From positions 1,395,073 to 1,459,072 of the forward strand of contig NC_030992.1 in NCBI RefSeq assembly GCF_000149955.1: a stretch of 64,000 bases of DNA, given 5' to 3'. Origin of the DNA: Fusarium oxysporum f. sp. lycopersici 4287. Taxonomy: Eukaryota > Ascomycota > Sordariomycetes > Hypocreales > Nectriaceae. Position numbers and translations under genes: made by a program. Below are positions 33,383 through 45,082 of the stretch, piece by piece. The notes under the pieces are model-generated. The model was not told where the DNA came from, ran no database searches, and saw only the letters and a list, made by a program, of their open reading frames with translations. The number at the start of each line of letters is the position of its first letter. Position 1 is the stretch's first letter.

Positions 33383-34632
33383 CTACACACCCATGACGCT
33401 CTGTATGGGCACGTCCCAGTACCAGCTGGCTACTGCCATGCCGCCAACGCTCATCGTAACTGCCATGAGGAAATTGACATCATTGTTGTCCAGAAGATCC
33501 CACCCGTTTTCAATGGCCCGCGACGGTCGCTGATCTCCAAAACTTGACTTGCGGTGCTTGTCTTTATGATCGTAGACACCAGCATGAGCATCGTCATCGT
33601 CCACAATAGCGGAACCACCAAGCTTCTCTTTTGCCTCGCTCTGCATCGCCTCGGTTTTGACATTCGAATGAGCGGCCGCGTCCTCAGCAGATAGTGGAGG
33701 GATTGATGACCCCAGTCACCGTCCATCTGGTCATGATGAATTACCCAGTACCGTACGTCCCTGACTGACCGTTGGAATAGGCCACCCAAGAAACTATCCA
33801 AGACACTGCCAAGAGCACCCCAGATCACCATGAACCCCATGAACTTGCGTCGCTCCAGCATCGTCCATGGGGCGCCGCCTGCGGGCGTCCGAGATGACTC
33901 CTCACTGCAGGACGGTAGGAATATCATGGATGCGGTGACAATAATCATTGACCCCAGCAAACCTGCACCCAAACCCAGCAAGGTGACACCACCGTTTGTT
34001 CCGCGAGGCACCTTTCGGAGTGTTGGTGATGTGATCAGTCGAGGTTGTCCTGAAGACAGGATACCAAGCTCGGAGCTGAAGGTATCGGCTGCGACGGCCG
34101 CATAATTGGCAATGATTCCAACGACCAGGAGGTCACCGCCCCATGAAAAGCATAGTGATCCCGTGGGATCCGGAGTATTAGGATCGGCGAATGCGGCTTC
34201 TCGTTTTCGTAGTTGGTTCGCGTGGAGGACGGAGAGGACAGAGGCCATCGAACTGTTGGCGAGGACTTGACAGATCAGTCAATTGATTCAGGAGTTGCTT
34301 CAAGTGCTTACCTTGAACATGTGTTCTAGGCCCTTCTCCTCCAGATGTACCCTTTGAACGAAGCGTATAGTTGGCCTTGATGCCTTCTTTGATCTGAAGC
34401 GTCGTCAGACCTCTCCCTTGTCCGTGTAGCGGGCGCAAGTACTTACGTGTGTTACGCGTGTTCCGGCAAGGAAAAATACGCATAGGAGTGCAAATGGAAG
34501 ATTCCATGGGTGATAGGCGTGTGCGGCAGCTGTCAGAGTCGCAGCGAAGATGCCAGCGGGCGTTAAAGAATTCCTGCTCTTGGCGCGGTAGATGAGCGCG
34601 CAAGTTGCGGGGAGAGCATATAGCAATCTCAT
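33383..34632 (-). CDS. DUF92/TMEM19 family integral membrane protein
   Basis: Four exons (34632-34447, 34393-34312, 34265-33757, 33640-33383) sum to 1,035 nt, or 344 aa. The N-terminus RLLYALPATCALIYRAKSRN, then SLTPAGIFAATLTAAAHA and LPFALLCVFFLAGTRVTH, is a typical DUF92 opening with two or more membrane spans. Later come VVGIIANYAAVAADTFSSELG (the invariant ADT/SSE motif), PRGTNGGVTLLGLGAGLLG and FMGFMVIWGALGSVLDSFLG. The end, ENGWDLLDNNDVNFLMA, is the strongly conserved TMEM19 terminus. Relatives include plant VTE6, a phytyl-phosphate kinase, so an isoprenoid-related role is possible but unproven in fungi. The last intron (33756-33641) is the weakest part: I chose donor GTACGG and acceptor GATGCAG because they restore the conserved end in phase. 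Confidence 0.87.
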
Positions 34633-35385
34633 GGCTGGTGGACTTAAGCACTTAGAATACTGAAGTTTCAGGGCGCAAAAAGTGAGCTGAGGTTTGTCGT
34701 TGTCGAGCTTTCTTGTGGTTAATGCAAGCAAGAGCTAGCCGATTTGGCATCAAGCTCCCCTCGTCAGCTGACGTCAGCGATAATTGCGTAGGAGACATAC
34801 AGCCACGTATGAGAGCTTGAGGAAGAACGTCGCTCGACAATAATAAAATTGTCCGGCTTTGGAATAGAAGACGGGATGTCGTGTTTTATAGTCTAGAATT
34901 TCCAGGTTGCCCATCCAAGCGGTCTCTTATCGACTTCTCGACCACTACTTCTTTGTAATAGCCTCCATTACTAGTGTATTATTCCCGGTCCCTCCCTTCT
35001 AAGAAACAAATGATGCGCTGAGTTTGTACCCGAGTCTTGAATCGGCAGCGAAGAATTGGGCGGAGGCCAAGTTATCTTACAAAGATGCATGAAGATTGAG
35101 TTCTAATCAGGAACTCAAGTAAAGTTTCATGCCAAAAGAGCCTACCCTGAAACTCGGAGTTCTTATCTGAGTGAAAAGCATAGGGCTAAATCATTATACG
35201 GGATTACTACCTATCATACAGGCCTGACTTTCTAGTATAATTCAAGGTGACTTTGATCTTATCAGCCCCTTACAGGTCATCGTTTTTTGAGTTGATTTCT
35301 TATCCAACTCTTTTGCGCAACGAAACATTCGGCGGAGCCCCCACTTTTCCGGTCCGAGATCCCCGGACTGGCCGAACCCCAAGCC
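34633..35385. other. Promoter of DUF92 gene and adjoining intergenic DNA
   Basis: No gene seen. At 35325-35385 there is a GC-rich island in AT-rich surroundings with several CGG/CCG triplets (CGGCGGAG, CCGGTCCG, CCCCGG, GGCCGAA), the half-sites of Zn(II)2Cys6 factors. It abuts the nad1 fragment. Confidence 0.4.
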
Positions 35386-35568
35386 GAATAGTATTAAATT
35401 AGCATGTGTAGGAGCTACATATTCTTAAGATTAATTTTAAAGCATCTGCAAATGCTTGTAATAGATCATAGTATCCCACTGCATTAGGACCTAGTCTTCT
35501 GTGCATACTTGCCATGGTTTTTCTTTCCGCAACAGTTACATAAGCTACCACTAATAAAGCAGGCAGAT
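35386..35568 (-). pseudogene. nad1: Nuclear copy of part of mitochondrial nad1 (NUMT)
   Basis: The minus strand encodes a piece of NADH:ubiquinone oxidoreductase subunit 1. LPALLVVAYVTVAERKTMAS is followed by RRLGPNAVGYYDLLQAFADALK, then, after a one-base frame change near 35421-35428, EYVAPTHANLILF. VAERKTMASMQRR and LLQAFADALKL are near-invariant in fungal ND1, which is encoded in mitochondrial DNA. Here the piece is about 180 bp, flanked by unrelated nuclear sequence, frameshifted and without its remaining transmembrane parts, so it is a non-functional insertion. The flanking AT-rich frame at 35594-35866 may or may not belong to the same insertion. Confidence 0.9.
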
Positions 35569-36178
35569 CAAACACATATACCTTTACACAAGTATGGATC
35601 AACATGACAAGATGACATTTTATCATACAGAGGAGAAGAAAGATCATACAAGTATTCCCAGTATTGACCTAGATATTTATTTTGAGTCTTTGGGCTATAA
35701 TTCTAGATCAGCTCGAACTACAAACTTTTTGTTAAATTTAATTCTAATGATAACTATGTATGTTAACTCTTTTGACCACAAACACCTATTGATGGAGCAT
35801 CTTCTGCGCAAGGATGATATAGAATATGTTTATGGCTTCTTAATTGGCACAGCCACGAAAGTATGATGATGAACTCTAGTAAGCGATAACTGTTTATCAT
35901 GTGCGAAAGGTTAGATGAAACTATATGTATGATACACAGGCTCTTCTGGCGCCCCTATCAACGTTTCGAGTTTCCTCCCCAACACTTGATTAAATATATA
36001 CATAGTAAAACACTGATCCAGCGCACGCAATGCTCAAGAAGCAAACATCGATGCCGCCAGCGGCGAGTTCCAATTTTAGAGTCTGCCAATAACCAAATAA
36101 CACGCTTCATTCTGTTTTGTCCGTTATCATCATAATTGCATTCAGCCAATATCGAAACTGGTATCCTACAAATAATAC
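35569..36178. other. AT-rich DNA between the nad1 fragment and the transcription factor
   Basis: A 90-residue plus-strand frame (35594-35866) is AT-rich and protein-like in part but matches nothing I know. It could be more inserted organelle DNA or an element remnant. The right part is the 3' flank of the Zn(II)2Cys6 gene. Confidence 0.35.
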
Positions 36179-38557
36179 TCAGGTCTCATCCATATCTAGT
36201 GTTTGGAAAGACATGTATGGTGCCTCTTCGCCACTTGTGGGTGGCCAAGCCCACTGACTATGTTGAAGAGAGACTGGACCCGCGGCCTCGAAATTCATCA
36301 TAGGGGGTGCTTGCGAATACCACATGTTCTGCATGGGAGTTCCATCCTGAATCCCTTGCTGAACAATAGGGGGGGAGTTCATATTGGTAGACATTATTCC
36401 ATGAGAAAAAGTCTCGTTGACTGGCCATTTGTTCATCTCCTCAAACGGGGTGAACGAGTGAGTTGACACACTAGTAGAGGAGCCTGACGAAGATGGCATA
36501 GATGACGATACCCTCGAAGAAGCTTCAGCCTGAAAGGGCGATGGCATATCCACCAAGGCTTCATTATTCGCGATAAAGCCATTCGGAGGCCTGACATTGC
36601 TCTGAGGGGAGTGCGACATGGATCGCATAGAGTTCATGCTCGGCTCCAACAACCCAAGCGCGTTGGTAGTGCTATTACTGCCGAAAGCACGAGCACACGA
36701 CTTGATCTGCTTCCGCACACTGCGCAAGGTTGTGCCTTGGTAAAATCGCTCGTCTTTGCTGATTGTATACAAGGAGCTTGCCACAGAACAGAGACGATTA
36801 TCCCACTCTGGACGGAAGTAGCCATGATCAAGACTAAGCCCTAGGTTATCCCGAAGGAGGTTGAGAGCTCGGGAACAAGTGTCCAGGAGAGTACACAGAG
36901 CTTTAGAGAGGGGTTGCTGGAATGTTGAGGCTGAGTTTTGATTGAGTTGTCTGGTAGTTGGCGAAAAGGACTGTATGATTTGTTCTACAGAAGCGCAAAA
37001 TTGATCAACAGTCTCAGCCGGGACCACCACTCGCTCGTAAAATGAGCCATTTTTGGGGAAGAGGAACTGAATGATCATGGTATGGTGAAACGCAACAAGT
37101 AGTTGCCACAATCTGTCATCATCTTGACCTTTTTCTTTCGGGTCATTTGCATTTGTACCAAAAGAGCGGATAGCTTCTTTACAGATACCGACGCCATGTT
37201 TCAATGCGGCTTGATCCGAGGTTTGGGAGAACAGATATGCAACAGTGCTTACAACCTGGGCAAGAGGCCGCATTTCTCGAATGTTGCCCTTTTGCTTTTG
37301 CAAGGTATTGAAGTTCTCAGAGACGAGGTCAAGCTGAATGGTAACCGATGAGGTTGAGGTCACAGGGAGAGATTCAAGGTCAAAGGTTGACGGTGTGGTT
37401 TTGGGCAAGACTCCTGCTTGGATGGAGGTCCAGATGTGAAGGGAATAGGTTGTCCACCAAAGATTGGAGACAACTTCTTTCTCGACATCAAGGACGTCAA
37501 CACCATTTATGCGGCTGGAGTTCGGCTGGGAGGCATCCTTCGACATACAATCTTTGATCTCGGTAACCAGCTTGCTTGCAACCTCGATATAACAGATCGC
37601 TCGGCGGAATTCGTGGGAAGATAGGGCGTTCCAGGCCAGCAACACCAAAGTCTGTGCTGTGGTAACCCCTTTATAAACTCTCGTAGGTACACCAGAGTAT
37701 ACAGCATCATTGTCCTCGGAAGGGTGATAGCAGGGCCGCATCTGTAGCTGAGTCTTGGCCCACTGCAGGAGTTCATGTCCACGAGCAACTGTCGAGTCCT
37801 CTCCGACGACGAAACTAGCATCGGCTAGCATCACAGCCATGAGGATTTCGTCACAGGTATCTTCGCGGATTTCTCGAAGCAGCAGTGTCTTGGAGATGAG
37901 AAATGTTAGGGGATGTGCGGAGAACCAGACGTCGATAAGCTGGTTCCGCTGTCGATGGCTAAAGGTAGACAAAGGGCTACAATATGCTGAAGGATTGTCG
38001 AACATGTTGGTAGAAGTATCGTTGGATAATCCAGACCGGATCAATTGGTTGCTTTCATTAGACTGAGGAGACCCCAAGTCGCTATATCTCTGGCCAACAG
38101 AAGCGACAAGGTCAAAGGCAATCAGGGGCAAAAGGCCAGTGAATCTGACCTCTGTGCTTTGCTGCTGCTGAGTCTTTCCTACTTCTCCAAACACCAACTG
38201 GGAAAATTTGTCCTGAAACATCTGCTCGAGGGATGCAGCAAGGCTCTCAACACCATCTGTCAACGGGGCAAGATCTTCGTGGGTTCTGCCAGGAGACATA
38301 GAAGAGGCAGAATTGGCAGAGCACGATCTCCTTCTTTTGCTGTCAGGTAGTTCATGTTCACTCCGTACCTGTAGATGATTGTTGGCTTTTGTGCCGTCGA
38401 AACTCAAGTTCCGACCCTTTGGTCTTGGAGGCTCAAAGTCGTAAATGCAGTCGGCACCTTGCTTACGACAAGCCTCGCAAATAGTTTCGTTTGAGCACTT
38501 GATTTTTCTCGCCCGACAGAAAGCACACGATCGTCTCAAGGGATGTTTTGAACTCAT
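36179..38557 (-). CDS. Zn(II)2Cys6 transcription factor
   Basis: A 792-aa single-exon nuclear regulator. The six zinc-binding cysteines are C11, C14, C21, C27, C30 and C37 (spacing C-x2-C-x6-C-x5-C-x2-C-x6-C), with RARKIKCS as the DNA-reading basic loop. PPRPKGRN follows as linker. Residues about 200-480 look like the fungal-specific middle homology region (LIDVWFSAHPLTFLISK, LLQWAKTQLQMRP, TAQTLVLLAWNALSSHEFRRAICYIEVASKL, NLWWTTYSLHIWTSI). The C-terminal 180 residues are Ser/Pro/Asn/Gln/Met-rich, a probable activation region. No biosynthetic cluster surrounds it, and the neighbours are a DUF92 gene and C1-THF synthase, so targets cannot be guessed from context. The start has a reasonable context and the motif begins ten residues in, as usual. 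Confidence 0.93.
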   Translation of the reverse strand: MSSKHPLRRSCAFCRARKIKCSNETICEACRKQGADCIYDFEPPRPKGRNLSFDGTKANNHLQVRSEHELPDSKRRRSCSANSASSMSPGRTHEDLAPLTDGVESLAASLEQMFQDKFSQLVFGEVGKTQQQQSTEVRFTGLLPLIAFDLVASVGQRYSDLGSPQSNESNQLIRSGLSNDTSTNMFDNPSAYCSPLSTFSHRQRNQLIDVWFSAHPLTFLISKTLLLREIREDTCDEILMAVMLADASFVVGEDSTVARGHELLQWAKTQLQMRPCYHPSEDNDAVYSGVPTRVYKGVTTAQTLVLLAWNALSSHEFRRAICYIEVASKLVTEIKDCMSKDASQPNSSRINGVDVLDVEKEVVSNLWWTTYSLHIWTSIQAGVLPKTTPSTFDLESLPVTSTSSVTIQLDLVSENFNTLQKQKGNIREMRPLAQVVSTVAYLFSQTSDQAALKHGVGICKEAIRSFGTNANDPKEKGQDDDRLWQLLVAFHHTMIIQFLFPKNGSFYERVVVPAETVDQFCASVEQIIQSFSPTTRQLNQNSASTFQQPLSKALCTLLDTCSRALNLLRDNLGLSLDHGYFRPEWDNRLCSVASSLYTISKDERFYQGTTLRSVRKQIKSCARAFGSNSTTNALGLLEPSMNSMRSMSHSPQSNVRPPNGFIANNEALVDMPSPFQAEASSRVSSSMPSSSGSSTSVSTHSFTPFEEMNKWPVNETFSHGIMSTNMNSPPIVQQGIQDGTPMQNMWYSQAPPMMNFEAAGPVSLQHSQWAWPPTSGEEAPYMSFQTLDMDET

Positions 38558-40581
38558 CTTGCTCGATGGGTATAAATGTTGAAGGATCCGTTACCATATG
38601 TCAACAAATCTGGGGGCCAAAAGAAACTGGCAGCTCTGGGGAATTTGCCAAAAAAGGGATCTGATCTCGGTAGAAACGCCGAGCAGACGATCTTTGTATG
38701 AGGTTGAATGGCGCCGGCTGCCTGGGTTTAGTTTCGAATTAGAGGAGCCTCAACAGGAGCTAGACAAGCCCACACTGTAGGGTTTAGATCGGATCAACGC
38801 TCAGGGCCTCTAAGAAGGTTTCCCCTCTCATTGGTAGGTAATATTAGTAGTAGCCGAAAAGCTTGTCAAGCATCCATGTCAGAGGTCTGCATCATTTAGG
38901 GCTGATAGCCTCGACAGGATGGGAGTGGCAGTGTTTGGGTCAAATGAAGCACCACTCTGCTGGTAACTTGGAGGGAGAGACCTGACGTGAACTAACAGAC
39001 AGAAAACATGTATTGGATGGACTGAACACGCAGCTAAAGATGGCACAGGCCGGAGGCAGTGTTGACAAGCGTCAGATGCTTATTCTTATTTTGAGGGTAT
39101 CATACTGAACAAGAACGTCAAACACGCTGTCAGACTCCCGGCAAGGCATCTCGGTGGATCCGATGTTATGGACACGGCTTACATTGCATTATATACGAAA
39201 ATTATCGATACGCGAAGCTTGGTCTTACTGTTCTTCGTGTACATCTCGTAAGTGAGACTGGATTGCAACAACACGAAAACTTTACTGTGAATCGAAGAAC
39301 AGGATCGTGATCTAGTTTATACTCAATGCTAACTCTCTTGGATCATACTTAACTCATTCCAGAGAAGCCTATCGCATTGCCTGCCTATTACGGATCAGTT
39401 GAAAATAGTTCAATGTCTCGCAGCACGACTTAATTTAGACCCTTTGAACCCGTACGCAGTTCAAGAGCAAACACTGTACGGAAGAATGCGTCAAGCTGGG
39501 CTGCGACCTGATAAACTGCCACCAGAGCGGAGAAACATGACCAGTGATTGATACCTCCGGCGTTGATCTCACTCGGCATCTAGCACAGAGCAAGGATGAC
39601 CTCAATGGGCGGTAAGGGGTCAAACGGTGCCGTTTCTTAGTCTTAGTGTGGCGCCGAGCCATTGGTTCTCGCATTGCTAGTTTAGTTGGGCTGAGTCTTA
39701 CATGGCTTTTCTCGTGGCTCTCTGCTTGTGACCAATGATGAGGTGGGAATCTGTGTCCCCATGTAACAGGATCCTCAGCTGAGTGATATGTTTGCTTTGT
39801 TTGTAGCATGGATGTTTTAATGAGATTACGACGGTTGAGTTCGGCAGTTCAACTCATTCATATAGTGCAAGGGTTTAGCAGAAGAAATTCCATTCCTCAG
39901 CACACAATCATATTTCAGCATTACTTCATCAAGCGTCGTAGCTCAAATAAAGTTGATACAAGTCCAACAACCCCCACACGGAACGTCGTCATGCCGGTGG
40001 CCCATGGTTCGATTAGTTCTAGACCCTGCGCCAGAGATATCAACGGGAAATGCCGATGCTGTCAAGTCACACTCACCCTCACACTAATAAAAAAAGGCTT
40101 GATATTGTGGTGGTAGAGTTACTGGCCAACCACCCAATTCCGGTTTGCCTGACATTAGATGGGCCCTAGCATACAATTTTGTGGCTGTATGCAACATGCA
40201 CAATGGCAAATTCCGTTGACACCTACCACGTAGTATGCATGATGAGTCTGCATTTCCAGCCAAGGCAGATTCCTTCTTCAGCTATGGCATTCGCATTGGC
40301 GTTCGTAAACATGCTTGTCCTGTTCTGGTTGAGTCAACTCAGACTCATTACACGATGGTAACACAAGACACTTCGGAAATAGTCCAAATCAAAAACTTGA
40401 TTTAATTGCCAACAGGCACATGATCGATGATATCCGCTAAACCAGTCCCGCACCATGTGTTGAAATGTCATGCCCTAATGCTTCGCCTTCCCATCCGTCC
40501 GTTCCCACGTTGAGTTGAGGGTGTACAGTCCCGTGTACCTCGCTTCCGACAAAATCCATTGTGCACCAGAATTCTTTTAGT
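38558..40581. other. Promoter of the transcription factor and gene-free stretch
   Basis: About 2 kb with no supported gene. The first several hundred bases are the Zn(II)2Cys6 gene promoter. Frames at 39435-39809 (-) and 39808-40116 (+) overlap head to head and lack any family feature. The right end is the 3' flank of C1-THF synthase. Confidence 0.4.
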
Positions 40582-43500
40582 TTAAAAGAGACCCTCGATC
40601 TCGCCTGTCTCGACATTGACATCAACATTGAGATAGCCAGGTGCTGTTGGCAGACCGGGAATTGTCTGAATATCAGCAGCAAGGGCATACCTGGTAATTT
40701 GTTAGTTACGTTACGTCCAAAAAAAAGTAAATAAGCTTACAGGTATCCTGCTCCGGCAGCCATCCTGACATCACGAATGGGGACTGTGAAGCCAGTAGGA
40801 GCACCCTTCAGGTCGGGATCATGGGACAGAGAGTATTGTGTCTTGGCCACGCAGATAGGTAGATGGCCATATCCTTGGCGGGTGTAGGTGTCGACCTTCT
40901 TCTGGGCGAGTTCGCTGAACTCGACCTTCTCGGCACCGTACATCTTCTTGCCAATAGCCTCAAGGCGCTCCTGAACAGTACCCTCCAGATCGTAGGTCAG
41001 CTTCAGGTCCTTGGGCTTCTTTGAAGCCGCAATAACACCATGAGCCAGGTCGACAGCTCCCTTACCACCCTCAGCCCAGTGGTTAGCGAGGATGGCATCC
41101 TCAGCACCTGCGGAGATGGCCTCCTCACGAATGACAGCGATCTCGGCCTCTGTGTCGGTAGAGAACTTGTTGATCGCTACGACAACAGGAATGCCAAAAG
41201 ACTTGGCGTTGGCAATCTGCTTCTTCAGGTTCACGCAGCCAGCGCGCAGAATGTCAACGTTCTCCTCCCTGTAAACGGGGCTGAGCGCAGCGCCGGGAGC
41301 GATGGGAGGTGCACCACCGTGAACCTTGAGGGCTCGGACAGTAGCAACAACGACAACAACATCGGGAGCAAGGCCAGAAGTACGGCACTTAATGTTGAAG
41401 AATCGTTCACCACCCATGGTAAAGTCGAAACCAGCTTCGGTAACGACGAAACCAGCCTTCTCGTCATGGTCCTCGTCAGGCTCAGTACCAGCAAGCTTCA
41501 GAGCGAGCTTGTCAGCAAGAATAGAGCTCTGACCGATGCTGATATTAGCAAAAGGACCAGCATGGACAAATACAGGAGTACCCTCGAGTGTCTGCATAAG
41601 GTTGGGCTTGATAGCATCCTTCATGAGAGCAGTAAGAGCACCGCCCGCACCGATATCATCGGCAGTGACAGTGTCGCCATTTCGTGATGTAGCCACCACC
41701 ATTGAACCCAGACGCTCACGCATCTCGGCCAGACTGTTGCTAAGTGCCAGGATAGCCATACACTCGCTAGCAACAGTGATATCAAAACCAGTCTCTCGGG
41801 TTTGGCCCTTCTCAGTGGGGGCGGTTCCAACTGTAACTCCTCGAAGGTGACGGTCATTAACATCCAGAACTCGTCTCCACGTAATCGTCTCGGGATCGAT
41901 GTCCAGTCTGGCAAATCGGTGAATCTCGTCTTCAGTCAATTCATCAGGGTTGGTCTTGTCAATTCCGAGCTTCTTCAATCGGCGGAACATGACGGGGGCG
42001 AATTTCCTCTCGCCGTTCTTTGTGGGGACTAGCCGCTTGTACAGAGGGCCGTCCTTCTGAGTATTCTCGTGGAAGATCCGAGTCTCAATAGCAGCAGCCA
42101 ACAAGTTATTGGCAGCGGTGATGGCATGAATATCACCAGTAAGGTGCATGTTGAACTCATCCATAGGGATGACCTGACTGTAGCCTCCTCCAGCAGCACC
42201 TCCCTTGATACCAAAGGTAGGGCCCTGACTGGGTTGTCGAACGTTGGCAAAAGTCAAACGTCCAACGTGAGCTCCGAGAGCCTGAGCCAAGCCCATAGTT
42301 GTGGTAGACTTGCCCTCACCCAGAGGTGTTGGGGTAATGCCGGTGACAACGACATAGCGACCATTTCGACGGTGCTCCAGTCGCTGCAGGAGACCAAGGT
42401 CAACCTTGGCCTTGTATGCGCCATAAGGCTCCAACTCGTGGGGAGCAATGCCGACCTCAGCAGCAATGCGTGTGATTTCCTTGGGTGTTTGCGCTCGTGA
42501 CACAGCGATATCTGAAGGAACGGGCTCCTCCAGTTTCAGGGGTAGGGGGATGGTCTTTCGAAGCTTCTGAGACTCGAAATACCACGTTGTAGCATCGACA
42601 ACATTTTGCATCAACATAGCAACAGTCATGGGTCCAACTCCGCCGGGAACGGGGGTGATGGCGGACGCAACTTCGACTGCGGCGGCGTAATCGACATCAC
42701 CGACAAGTCGTTGACCAGACTTCTTGGTGGCATCGGGCAAAAAGTTGGTTCCAACGTCAATGACAACGGCACCAGGCTTGATCCAGCTGCCCTGGACGAA
42801 CAGAGGCTGGCCAATAGCAGCGACAACAACATCTGCATTCTTGACGTACTCTTCAATGTTTTGTGTCTTGGAGTGCACAACGGTGACAGTAGCGTCAGCG
42901 TTTCGCAATAGGTAGCTCACAGGGCTACCGACAATGTCACTTCTTCCAAGAACAACTGCATTCTTTCCCTTCAGGTCAATCCCCGACTCTTTGAGAAGGA
43001 TCATGACACCCTTGGGTGTGCAGGGCACGAAGAGTGGTTTGCCACCCCTCTTGGCCAGCTCTCCGATGTTCTTGGTGCCAAAGCCGTCAACATCCTTCTC
43101 ATCTGCCACAAAAGATGTGACAGTATACTCAGAGATGTGCTTAGGGAGAGGCAGTTGAACTAGAATACCGTGAATGGAGGGATCATGGTTGAATTGACGG
43201 ATATGATCGAGAAGCTCCGCTTCTGTGATGGACTCAGGGTAATGTAACAATTGGCTGTCGATACCAGCCTTTGTGGTGAGTCAGTAAACGGACTCAGCTA
43301 AAATTTCATTGTGACTCACCTCTGCAGCAGCCTTGAGCTTCATGCGAACATAGGTAGCTATATCGCGGGTTAGTGGTGAGATGATCTCATGATGGCGGGG
43401 AAAGATTATGACGAACAGGAGTCTGAACGATCACCCACTGTGAGACAATTGAGTCAGCGTTGAACAAGTAGAGTATTACGAGCAACTTGGCCATACCTTG

Positions 43501-43620
43501 GATGATCTTGAGGCATGGCTTAAACCTAGGGTTGAGCTTCTGTTTCTCAGTAACCTCGGCGCAGAGCTTCTCTCGGATCGACTTGGCAATAGCATTGCCA
43601 TCGAGCTTTGCAGCCACCAT
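40582..43620 (-). CDS. ADE3: C1-tetrahydrofolate synthase (trifunctional)
   Basis: One polypeptide carrying methylene-THF dehydrogenase, methenyl-THF cyclohydrolase and formyl-THF synthetase activities, which interconvert one-carbon units for purine, thymidylate and Met synthesis. Five exons (43620-43497, 43437-43417, 43357-43320, 43268-40741, 40690-40582) give 2,820 nt, or 939 aa, matching yeast Ade3/Mis1. Exon 2 is only 21 nt. The N-terminal domain has VGDRSDSSTYVRMKLKAA (catalytic Lys in the YxxMKxKAA motif), GILVQLPLP and PVPGGVGPMTVAMLMQNV. The synthetase domain from about 320 has VVVTGITPTPLGEGKSTT (ATP-binding loop), then KGGAAGGGYSQVIPMDEFNMHLTGD and ENVDILRAGCVNLKKQI. The end NVDVNVETGEIEGLF needs the last intron (GTAAGC donor). 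The chosen Met (VAAKLDGNAI) suits the cytosolic form. An upstream in-frame extension looks like a mitochondrial presequence. Confidence 0.96.
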
Positions 43621-45082
43621 TGCAGTCGAGGAAAAGAGTCTTTTCTGATGTGAGAATGGTTTAATGAAAGACAAAGACTTAGACTCGACAACAGAGGTTG
43701 AAGCAAAGTTATTTCGTCGTTTGTTGACTGAGAGGCAGTCTCTGTATAAGAAGTGGGCTGTCGGGTTGTGAGGAGGGGCAGTCCGAATAGCGGCGTTCAC
43801 GAAAGGCACGGTCGACACGGAAGAAACGACCGAACACGTGTGAAGGGGAGTTTGCCTGTGCGACTTTGTGCGTAAATACGCCTGTGGGTGGGTGAGAATC
43901 TGACTTTGCTGGGACCCGCCTAATTCTATTGCGGGTTCGGCTTGGTGCGTATACAATCGGCAGCTCAGCCGTTGATGTCCAAGGCTTATTCTCGTTGCAT
44001 ATCGTGATATCGGTATCGGTATCGATAACGTTGAAGATAGAAACCGCAAATGCCGTTGCTGTCTCGGGCTCACTCGGGAACTACTCGATTCAAGCCACCC
44101 GGCGCAACGGAGGACCGCGCCGTACATGATCAACTGGAATATGATTATATCCCTAGTTGTATGTAGATGAGTATGGTATTAGACCCAATGCCGAACAATC
44201 TCCTGATGTCCGACGGATCAATGGCGAGAGCATATACGTGTAGATCTATGCAATGCAATGCAAGTCTTTCCGTGAGGAAATGTTCTAAGCCAAAGTTGAA
44301 GAAAAGAGAGGAAGCGAACCAGCAAGGTTGTTAGATGATGATGACGGTAATAACACAATATTGTACAGCAACGCAGTCTTTTAGTCGAATGACTTATTCT
44401 TTCGAAGAATCTTGAGCCAAGTGAACCTCTCTTTGCAACTCGTCCATATTCGAATACTTGCAATCAGTCCATATAGTTGATCTCGCGTGACTGACTTTGC
44501 ATTACCGCAGAATGTGATGTAAAGCACCTGCCTTGAAGAAGGGACAGCAATGTGGCTCTCAACGAACTGAACATTCAAGACCAATGGGATCGAAAAGGTC
44601 TGGTGTTGTGATGCCTTCAATGGAGTGGTCTTACACTGAGCATGACAAGGCCAGAGTTCTAGAATTTTACCCAAGTTGTTGATGCCTCAGGATGATTCGG
44701 TGAGAAGTGAGCTGAGACTAAACGAGGGTCATAACATGAATCGACTTGGATGTTTCTACGAAGAATTACTCAGAATATGACTGTTGAATCCTTCAGTGAC
44801 TCTTCTCAGACTCATATTAATCTATGATAACTCGAAATAATAGGCATCACAATGTGCCAAACGTGGTTAAACTCAACTTTAACACCTCTCTCCCTACAAA
44901 TCAGGCATCAGCCATGTGCCCCTCACAGCTCAGCTTAAGGCGGGGGAAGCGATTTCGATTTTTGCCCCACCAAAACGCACAACCGCCAAAAATTCCATCG
45001 CGAAAGCCCTCGCCATATAACCACCCGCTCCGAATCTGCCTCCGCCATCAACCCCTCCTAGTGCCCCCCAGACATCGACAAC
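43621..45082. promoter_or_regulatory. Divergent region between C1-THF synthase and eIF3i
   Basis: About 1.46 kb between two divergent start codons, so both promoters lie here. On the minus strand an in-frame, stop-free extension of the C1-THF frame runs up to an ATG at 44127-44125. On the plus strand the last 200 bp before eIF3i are pyrimidine-rich, like a transcription start region. No separate gene is supported. Confidence 0.5.

Noticed and set aside
35594..35866. 90-codon AT-rich frame next to the nad1 fragment as further mitochondrial DNA
   Set aside because: I could not match it to any mitochondrial protein, so I did not extend the NUMT over it.
39435..40116. Pair of head-to-head frames of about 100-125 codons
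   Set aside because: Neither shows a domain, and neither connects to further exons with sound splice sites.
41040..41687. 215-codon plus-strand frame
   Set aside because: Entirely antisense to the C1-THF synthase coding sequence; its low-complexity Ser/Thr content is a shadow of the real frame's codon use.
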